Program-made: the position numbers and the translations under genes
Part shown: positions 51,601-62,500 of the stretch, piece by piece
Position numbering within the stretch: position 1 is the stretch's first letter
Layout: every line of letters starts with the position of its first letter
The notes under the pieces: model-generated
What the model was told of the DNA's origin: nothing
The model's database searches: none
What the model saw: only the letters and a program-made list of their open reading frames with translations
Source of the DNA: Trematomus loennbergii
Lineage: Eukaryota; Chordata; Actinopteri; Perciformes; Nototheniidae
Direction: 5' to 3'
DNA length: 64,000 nt
Assembly (NCBI GenBank): GCA_012861695.1
Contig: JAAOOA010000100.1
Coordinates: forward strand, 684,144-748,143

Positions 51601-54600
51601 GAAGTGCACGATGTCGTCCAGGTTCAGCCCCGACGCGTTCACCTCTCCGGGGAAGAAGATGGAGCCGTAGCCTGAATGTAAAAAAAGTGTTTTAAATATA
51701 AATGTTTCCTTTTTAAATCATATTAAAGTTTGACATCAGGTGGAAGACGTTTACCTTTCCTTCCCACGGTGAAGTTCTCCACCAAACAGTCTCCGTTTCC
51801 ATCCACCATCTCAGCCAGGTCCTCCATGGAGGGAATGGTGTAGTAACCAACGCGGTTCAGAACGATGCCTGTTGGGATAATTATTGATTTTAATACTAGA
51901 TATTTTAATCCTGAACAGAGCTTGTTCTGCACTTTCTGTTACTGTGAAAGACATCTCAGAGCCGTACAAGACACTTAGCATCCTATATAACAAATAACAT
52001 GCATAAAAACACGTTAAAACACTTTAAGGGTTATTATAGTTTAGTGTCTGACCTGCAGGGTGAGGAGGCTGCTGCTCCAGCTGCTCTTCCTCTTGTTCCT
52101 CCTGCAGAGACTCCTCACACAGAGACGCTGAGATATCATCGCTGCTCACCTGGAAACATGGAGAGAATCAGACAAAATGTGAGTAAAAATCAGACAAAGT
52201 TTAAATTATGAATCCATTAAATCTTAGTTTCCAAAATGATCAATAAATCAGACATAAAGCGTCTCACCTCCAGGCCGTTGCGCGCGGCTTTGTGCATGTT
52301 GAGCTCGCTGATGGTGTCCTGCAGCACCGTGGGGGGGCTGAAAGCGACCGGCTTAGAGATCGGGTTCACGTAGAACTGAGACACTTCTGGATCCTCTTCT
52401 GTTCGACTGCTGACACCCGCCATCTCCTCCTCGTCCTCCACATGACTGCTGACAGAATGAGAGTAAACATCAGACACAATGAGAGTCAAAAAGTGAGTCA
52501 AAACTATCAAAATGAGAGTTCAGGGTTCATACACTTTTTCACCAATGACTTTCAATGACTTCTCCATGACCTTTACCTAATTTTCCATGACCAATAAAAG
52601 TACTCTTTCTCAGCGGTACCACTGAAAATGGTTTATTTTAACATGGAACAGGAAACTAAGGTCTGCATATGAAACATGTTGTGCCTTTCTAAAACAAATC
52701 AAATAATAGGCTTACTAGCTTCTACAGGCTAAAGCAACTGAAATCTCTCACCAGCAAAACACCTCGTCAGTTAAATGCCATTTTAAGTTTCATTACTATA
52801 CAGTATTTATTATCATTATAGTATTACTATTTCGGCGATTAGATCAAATATAAATTATATTTGATGCAACTTTAGTTACATTTCCATGACTTTTCCAAAA
52901 CTTTGGGAAAAATATTGTTTTTCAGGGCCTGGAATTTGCATTTTGAATTTCCATTACTTTTCCAGGTTTTTAATGACCGTAGGAACCCTGAGAGTCAAAA
53001 TCAGTCAAAATGAGTTAAAATCAGTCAAAATGAGAATAAAAATCAGTCAAAATGAGTTAAAATCAGTCAAAATGAGTTAAAATCTGTCAAAATGAGAGTA
53101 AAAATCAGTCAAAATGCGAGTAAAAACCAGGTTAAAACAACACTTCTGAGCCCAAGTTAAACCCAGCTTTAAAGGGTGCTCCTGATGGATTGTGTGTGTA
53201 CCTGTGCCCGTTGTGAGGGTACTCTGGGGGCGAGGCCAGGTCGTCGATCTCCTTGCTCAGAGGGCTGCTGTACTGACTGCTGTTCAGGTTCTTCAGCACC
53301 AGCTTCTTGATGCTCTTCCTGGGAACGAACGCCCCGTTTGTGAGCGACGGCTCGTCGTCGTCCAGCCCGTCGAACAGCTGAGACTTTGAAGCCCCCGAAG
53401 AACCCAAAGCTTTGGGCCGGACGCGTGTCGCCGGACGGGGGGTGAGCTTGTAGTGAGTGGGCGTGGTCAGAGCCTTCTGGGCCGTGGGATTGGTCGGTTT
53501 CAGACGCTGGAAAGACACAGAGGAGGGGTTAGATACACGAAGGGTTTGAGGATTTAGAAATCTGCTTTTTGTTTTAAAATAGTAAAAAAAACTGACAAAA
53601 AGTGAGTAAAAAACAGACAACATTTGAGTAGAATTCTGATATAATGTGATGCAAATCAGATTTCTGTCCGTCTCCGTTTGTGGTTCATGTGAGTCTCACC
53701 TCCTCCTTCTTCTTGGGGTCTGACAGCGGGTTTCTGAACAGAGGAGAGTCTCCGTACGGAGAATACGCCAGAACACTGAGCTGCTGCTGCAGCAATGCAT
53801 GCTGGGCCGCCGCGCCGCTGGGGTCCGTCAGCGCTGAGGAGGAAACACAAAGAACAGTTTTATACCACAGAAAATAAGGCTATTAAACACCGGAACTCTG
53901 TGAAGTGCCTCGATAAGCATTCATCTGTTTGTGCCTTAATGCACATTATTTCATTTCATATTCTGTTCATATCATATTCCATTTACATGTATATAGACTT
54001 TTTGCACTACTTTTATTATATATGTTATTGGAGGAGCTCAGGTCAGAATAATTTCATTGCCATTTCTACTCTGTAGCTTTTGAGCATCTGACAATAACAC
54101 CTTTGAATCTTGAGAAGCAGAGTGAGACGTTCCTGTCGGCAGAGATGGTACACACATCCTTTACTCAGGTAGAAGTACACACATCCTTTCCTCAAGTAGA
54201 AGTACAGATACTCGTGTTTAAAAAATACTCTGGTGAAAGTAGAAGTACTGACTAAACTTCTTTACTCAAGTCAAAGTAAAGAGGGCTTTGAAATGTACTT
54301 AAGTAAAAAGTACCCATAACTAGCAGCTGTTTTAAAGAGTACCTGAGCTCCCTTTATATTAATAGAACAATAATGTCATTGTTAGCTAATGAATGTTTCC
54401 ATGCTGAACAACGGCAACGTTTTCATTGGTCCCTCTTCTTTAGAGAAGACCAGGAAATGATGGATACACGGATCGTGTTCAAATCAATAGGCACGCAATA
54501 GCCGCGTTCACACCAAGTACTTTGCCGTACTTAGTGCCGTCACTTATTACCCCAGGGCACTTAGTACAGATCGCGTTCACACCGGAATAAGTTCCCTGAG

Positions 54601-56481
54601 GGAAGATTACGCAAATGAGCCTCTGACGTCACTTCTTCTGCTATGGGTTTACTGGCAGGTCGCAAACCACTTCACGGCGTATACTGCCACCCGGAGTCCC
54701 CGGCCGGAAGTCCCCGGAGTTGGGGAAGGCTTCAGAATAAATCGAACACCGACACCTCCTCATCTCCACCGCTCCCATGTTTTCTTTTGTGTTGCCATAA
54801 GTTAGTCTCTCTGCGTTTGTGCGCTGGGCGAATGCTAATGCTAATAATGCTAATGCGAGGATAATAAAATGGCAGCTCTACAAAACATTTCAGAGTTGTA
54901 CGGGGCGTGGTTTGCAATTCGCCCAGCCAATCAGAATGGGGCACTTTTTTCCCCCAGGAAAGTACCATCTCTCAGCAGGCACTAAAAATGGGGGTAAAAG
55001 TTCTCGGCACTCAGTACTCTTTTTGGTGTGAACGCTACATAAGGGTACTAACGGAACTAAAGGCGAAAAGTACGGGGAAAAGTACTCCGGTGTGAACGCG
55101 GCTATTGACTCTAAATAATAATGATCACGCCACCAAACACACATTCAAACTAAAGTAACCAGCCTGTTTGGAAAATGTAAGAAGTAGAAAGTACAGGTAT
55201 TTGTGTTCAAAATGTAAGAAGTCAAAGTAAAAAGTCGTCAGAAAAAGAAGTAGTTGAGTAAAGTACTGATACCAGAAAAATGTACTTGAGCACAGTAACA
55301 AAGTATTTGTACTCCGCTACTTCCCACCTCTGCCTGTCGGGCTGAATTTCACTTTGATCTGAACCACTCACCAACTGCCTGCTGTGGCGCTCCGAAGCCC
55401 ATCGAAGTCGCTCCGGTGTTGAACGCCGACGCTCCGAACGCTCCCATCGTTCCCAGAGTGGTGCCCAGTTTACCCTGAGTGTTCCCGAACAGAGACGTCT
55501 GTCCTGGCACTGCTGCACAGACACACACACACACACACTTTATTAGTATACGAGTGAGGACGATCTTTATCTCAGTCTGTAAAATCTCATAAAATGTGAG
55601 TATGAATCTGCCTGGGCTCATGGCTGTGTATTATGGGATGTACCTGCTCCGAAGCTGGTTCCCAGAGCAGCTCCCAGTCCTCCGGTGGCCGGTTTGTTCC
55701 CAAACAGACCCCCAGCAGCCGGGTTGGCACCGAACCCTGCAGAAACACAAACATCAGAGATGAGTTATTAATGCCACTCTGGTAATGGTATTTCCCCCCC
55801 TGCCGCCCCCTCACTGTCTCCAATAGACTGACCGAAAGTGGAGGTGTTGGTTCCCGCCCCCAGCGTGAGAGCTGGTTTGTTTCCGAACAGCCCGGTGCCG
55901 GTGCCGAAGGACGGAGCGCTGGTGGTGGTGGTGCCGAACCCTGCCGTCTTATTACCAAATAAACTCTGCTGTAACACACACACACGGTGACGTTAACAAA
56001 GTGACGTTAACACATGGTGACGTTAACACACACACGGTGACGTTAACAAAGTGACGTTAACACATGGTGACGTTAACACACACACGGTGACGTTAACAAA
56101 GTGACGTTAACACATGGTGACGTTAACACACACACACGGTGACGTTAACACACACTGACGTTAACACACGGTGACGTTAACACACACACAGTGACGTTAA
56201 CACACATCAGAATAAGTCATTAAAAGGTCACACGTTATAAATCCTCCCGAGGTTAATGTGTGTACTGGATGTACTCATGAATTTCCTTAGGATTCGATAA
56301 GATAATAATCAAGTCTGACGTTTTTCTTGCATCACAGCAGCTCCATTTACACCATCAAATAAGGACCAATATTAAGACAAGGGAACAAGCATTTAAAATA
56401 ACATCACAAACATGCTCAAAGACCCTCTAATGTAATGTAAATGGTTTAGTAATGTATTGATTTGGTGTTTCAATCATCAGT

Positions 56482-56538
<57 letters not shown>

Positions 56539-59500
56539 CTGTGTGCCGACGTTCCCGAACCCGGTGTTGGTTTGTCCGAAGAGTCCGGTGGCCGCCCCGA
56601 AGCCGGTGGCCGCGGCGCTGGGCTGAGCGGCGCCGAACAAGCCGGTGGGCTGAGGAGCCGCCGTGTTCCCAAAGAGACCCTGAGGACGGAGAGGAGGTCA
56701 GAACCAGAACCAGAACACACTGAACATCCAGAACACACTGAGGAAGCAACACTAAAGAGACTCTGAGGACGGAGAGGAGGTCAGAACCAGAACAGAGGTG
56801 AGGTTATATCCCTCAGCTTGCGTATAACTTTGGGATCTGACTAATGACTGGAAGTCTATGGAACAGATGCCGTGTTGAGGGTTAAATCGGAGGGAAATAG
56901 TCCAATAGAAATGCAACTCTTTTTGATTTAAGTGTTTCTTATAAACTGTAGTGGCAGGGGAAAAGGTTTAGCATGTGGTTTGTATTGAAATGAAAACTAT
57001 GATACATGTATATTATCCTCGCAACTGCAGTTGTTAAATGTCCACTGTTATGTACCAGGGTATATGCAGGAATCCAGAAGTCAAATGTAAAACCTTTTAA
57101 GACCTTTTTTAAGACCCTTTCCATACATTTTAAGACCTCATCGCCATTTTGAGTTCTAACCGGTTACCTTGGCGACACACTTTACCTCACATTGACTATA
57201 TACAGTATTGATTGTCCTTCCTCCTTATCTTCCAACCATTTGGACGCAGACTTGCATTTCCCCATAACGATGTTGCTTAGCAACCGGCGTAAACGGACTT
57301 TCGCGCTATCAAGCAGTGAGCGTGCGATGTCCTGTTCAGATGACGTCAAATCCAACGGGATGCCATAAATAAACTAAGAATCACACTACACACCTACGCA
57401 ATGATTACATTCAGGCACACTGTAGAATACAACCTCTTTGGACCATTTATATACTTATTGAAAACAAGCTACAGAATGTAATACCTTGGAAAATGCCATT
57501 GAATACTTTTTAATAGCATTAATTTTCGCTAAATTGATTGATCAACTTTTAATACTTTTTAAGACCCCGCGGACACCCTGTGTACGGTTTGAGGGTGTGG
57601 TTCTGCAAGCCTCATCTGCATATTCACCTGTCGCGGCACGCCCAGAGGCTTTTCAGTGGGCGCGTCACCGGGATGCGAGAGGTTGGTTCTCACGGGAGGA
57701 GAAAGTGTGTGTGGCGAATGCTGGTATTCAGCGGGTTATTGAAGTTTTCCTTAGCATGTATATATGTGGTTAAATGCAACGGGGAAGTAAATGAAAATAA
57801 CTGAAGGTGTGGATATTGCATCGACCGACCAAGAAGCACGTCTCCGTGGAGAGGACGCGCTCAGATAGAGACAGATATTCTCTACAACACCGGGTGAGAT
57901 CGCTCCTTTGGGACACGCCGGTCCTCGTGTTTCCTTTTTTTTGTGGATTATAGTCTGAATAGGCCGACAAACATTTCTGTTTTTGCTGCCGACGGGCGCA
58001 GGAGCAGCAGTTTTTTCCAATGAACAATAGCGGCCTGGATTAGGCAGTAAAGACACTTTTGGGTTATTGCAGAGCAGACTTTGTTTAATTTTGTTTGTGT
58101 TGTTTGGCTGGAAAACTGTCAAGATAATGGAATAACGCATAAAACCTGTCTCTGTTTATTTTGTGAAGAGTAGAGTCAGCGTTTATCAGTTCTGTTTTGC
58201 CTTTATAATATTATTTCATTCAAGAACCCCATGTGCGTTTAATTAACACAACTATTTTAGATAGTTCGTTACATGGTAAAGGAAGCACATGGCTTCACTT
58301 CACATGGTTTAATAATTGAGATGTTTGCAGGTAAACACTCACGATGCTGCTGGTGTTGGCCTGGCCCATGGTGTTGGTGTTTCCGAAGGAGAATCCGGAG
58401 CTCTGGGTGGTGGTGGTCGCTCCGAAGGGTTTGAAGAGGCTACTGGCCGCTGCCGCCTGCTGCGCCTGCTGCTGCTGTTGTTGTTGTTGTTGTTGCTGCT
58501 GTTGTTGCTGCTGCTGAGCCGCCTGCTGCTGCCCGAACAGACCGCCGGCCGTCGCTCCGAACCCCCCGGCAGCAGCTGCAGAGAGAGGAAACAGGGGCAC
58601 ATGTTGAGTCACACACACACAGTGTTTCATAGCTTTCCAAAGATATCCTTACCGTGTTTGTTCTCCGAATATTCAGCTAAATATTTCACGTGACATGATG
58701 ACACGATTCTGAGGAAAAGGCCTCTAAAGTTTGCCGCCAAGTTTTTAGACAACGTTATTTTAAGAGGGTGCTTAAAGCTCAATATTTGGGGGCAAAGTAC
58801 CCCTTGCCCTTCCTTTGGACCATCTTTGTTTGTCTATAACAAAGCTTTTTCACGGATGTTCTGAGTAACTCGTAAAGGTTTAGAGCAATGTGTGTGTATG
58901 TGTGTGACACGACTCGTGTTTCGACACATGTGTGTAAATATACAGATACTATATAGGGTTTTCTATTGTTGTATCGATTCACTTAGTCTATTGTCATATT
59001 TATTATCATACATTTTACCTCCCTGTGTCTCTTAACCTGTTAAAATTGTATATTTTGTGGCCATGCTGCATGTATCTGTAAAGGTCTTAACATCTGAGGG
59101 GAATTTCTTGTGGCTTATTGTCAACTTGTGATGTGTTGCCATTGTATAAAGCACTTTGAGCTGCACGTGCTGTATGAAAAGTGCTAAATAAATCCCTGTT
59201 CCTGTTATCAGCCTTTAACTCTCAGAATGATCAGTAAAGGTTTACAGCAGTCTGTGTGTGAGTGTATTTTTGTGTGTGTGATATGATACATGTTTCGACA
59301 CGTGTTTGTAAATATACGGATAACCCCGTCCCTGTTCCCTCTCTTACGTGTGGCTCCGAAGGTGCTCTTGTTCTGTCCGAAGGAGAAGTTTGTGTTAGCG
59401 GCGGCGGCTCCGAACAGCCCGGTGGCGGCGCTGGGCGCTGCGGCGGCCGGCGTCCCGAACAAACCGCCCGTCGGCGCTGCCATCGGGTTGCTGGGTCCCT

Positions 59501-62500
59501 TCCTGCCCGCCGAGTAGTCCTCGAAACGCAGCTCCTGCAGGAAACACAAATATCAGATTCAGATTAATCACTAACCTTTCCTCAAACCTGCAGAGAGAAC
59601 GCATTAAAGCTGAACGTCTTCTGTCGCGACTCTGCTCTAAAGTCACGACTCTTCGTACTACTGTCACGACTCTCGACTCTTCGTACTACTGTCACGACTC
59701 AACTCTTCGTACTACTGTCACGACTCTGCTCTACTGTCACGACTCTGCTCTACTGTCACGACTCTTCGTACTACTGTCACGACTCTCGACTCTTCGTACT
59801 ACTGTCACGACTCAACTCTTCGTACTACTGTCACGACTCTTCACTACTGTCACGACTCTTCACTACTGTCACGACTCTCGACTCTTCGTACTACTGTCAC
59901 GACTCAACTCTTCGTACTACTGTCACGACTCTGCTCTACTGTCACGACTCTGCTCTACTGTCACGACTCTGCTCTACTGTCACGACTCTTCGTACTACTG
60001 TCACGACTCTCGACTCTTCGTACTACTGTCACGACTCAACTCTTCGTACTACTGTCACGACTCTTCACTACTGTCACGACTCTTCACTACTGTCACGACT
60101 CTTCACTACTGTCACGACTCTTCACTACTGTCACGACTCTTCACTACTGTCACGACTCTTCGTACTACTGTCACGACTCTCGACTCTTCGTACTACTGTC
60201 ACGACTCTCGACTCTGCTCTACTGTCACGACTCAACTCTTCGTACTACTGTCACGACTCAACTCTTCGTACTACTGTCACGACTCTTCACTACTGTCACG
60301 ACTCTTCACTACTGTCACGACTCTTCACTACTGTCACGACTCTTCGTACTACTGTCACGACTCTCGACTCTTCGTACTACTGTCACGACTCTGCTCTACT
60401 GTCACGACTCTGCTCTACTGTCACGACTCAACTCTTCGCTCTATTGTCTTGACTCTTCGTTCTACTGTCACGACCCTTCACTACTGTCACAACTCTGCTC
60501 TACCGTCACGACTCTTCGTACTACCGTCACGACTCTGCTCTACTGTCACGACTCTTCGTACTACCGTCACGACTCATCGTATTCTGATCTACTGTCACGA
60601 CTCTGCTCTACCGTCACGACCATTCATACTACCGTCACGACAAGACTCTTGTACTACTCTCACGACTCTTAGTACTACTGTCACGACACTTCACTACCGT
60701 CACGACTCTTCATACTACCGTCACGTCACGACATAATACCGTCACGTCACGACTCTTGTACTACTCTCACGACACGACTCTTAGTACTACTGTCACGACA
60801 CTTCACTACCGTCACGACTCTTCATACTACCGTCACGTGACGACATAATACCGTCACGTCACGACTCTTGTACTACTCTCACGACACGACTCTTTGTACT
60901 ACTCTCATGACACGACTCTTTGTACTACTCTCACGACTCTTCGTACTACTCTCATGACACGACTCTTTGTACTACTCTCACGACTCTTCGTACTACTGTC
61001 ACGACTCTTCGTACCTATTTTATTTACTGTCCATTTGCCCTGTATGTATTTGATGTTTCTGCTGTGTTTACTGCTGTGTTGTTATTGTTACCTCCAGGGA
61101 TTTGTTCTCGTACTCCTTCATGGCCGTGATGCACTGGTGCTTGGTGTTGATGCTCGTCGTCACGCCGGCCTTCACCATCGTGTCAGTTCCTGTCGGAGGC
61201 TGGAGGGAAAACAATTTTAAAATGTGTAAAATGTACAAATATTTTAGATATTAAAAAAAGATTATGAGTGAATATTTTCCACACATTTGCCGGACATTTT
61301 TTTAAACATAATTTCATATTTTTCTCAATGCATTTCATCTGAAGAACATTTTGCAGATATTTTTGGAATGTCTTTACATAATTATATTTAGGATCTTTTG
61401 CACATTTCCCAGATATATATTTCTGATACCTTCTGTGTTCCTGGCAGTCACAACAGAGGGCAATGATGCCGTTATGTCAGGGCACAATATGTTTAGGGGA
61501 TGGCATCCTGAATAAACTTTATCAACGGTCAGAGGGACTCACGTTGAACTTGACGGTGGTTTCTTTACATTATTATATTTAGGATCTTTTGCACAATTTC
61601 CCCTCTGTGGGACTAATAAAGGTATTCTGATCAACTTTATCAACACTCAAGGGGACTCACGTTGAACTTGACGGTGGTTCCCGGTTGCTGCTGAGCGGCG
61701 GTGAAGCCCCCCCCCGAACAGAGAGGACACGGCGCTCCCTCCGAAGGGATTGGAGGCGGCGGCGGCTGTGGACCCGAACAGCCCCCCACTGGCGGCGCTG
61801 GTCCCAAAGCCTGGAGGACACGATGGGAGGGAGACTTCTTCAGAGCGTTCAGTAGTTTCATAAGATAAACAAATCAAAACGACAGCTGGCTGAGCAGAGA
61901 GAAACGACTGCAGCGATGGATCATCGTTAGTACAAACCTGACAGAGATCAAGCATGGGAACGCTTGCCTTGTGAGTTAGGACACATTAGTAATACTCTGC
62001 TTTATAACATCAACATCAACAAAAACCTCTGAACACAAGAACAGCTTCTTCCCGTCCGCTACCTCAATACTGTAAAACCTGCACTCGTACATTTGCAAAT
62101 ATTTCTAGTATTTTCTACACTTAAAACATTTTCCATCTTTAAAATTCTGTGTTGTTTTTCTAAGTTTTGCCCCTCCCCTGACTCTCCATTTTATACTTTG
62201 ATACCTGCAATGTCCCCTAATACGCCGTTGATGTTCAGAATAAACTCCTAAATAACAGTCAGTAGTATTTTTATGTATTTGTATTTTAAAGTTGAGCACA
62301 CTGGTCCTGTGACAAAACAATGTTCCCTACAGGGATCAATTAAGGTCCATCTTACCTTACTCACCGTATTTACAATTGGCAAACAGTACCAGCTACCCAT
62401 TTCATTTTATACGGTCAAGTCTATATTCTCCACTCTATCTACACTATACTTCTGCTGTAAATGTCCCGAACTCCTTAGACCCAATAAAAGGTGCGTTGTG

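Noticed and set aside
59630..61010. CRISPR-like repeat array
   Set aside because: Units of 17-22 bp without unique spacers, in a vertebrate intron.
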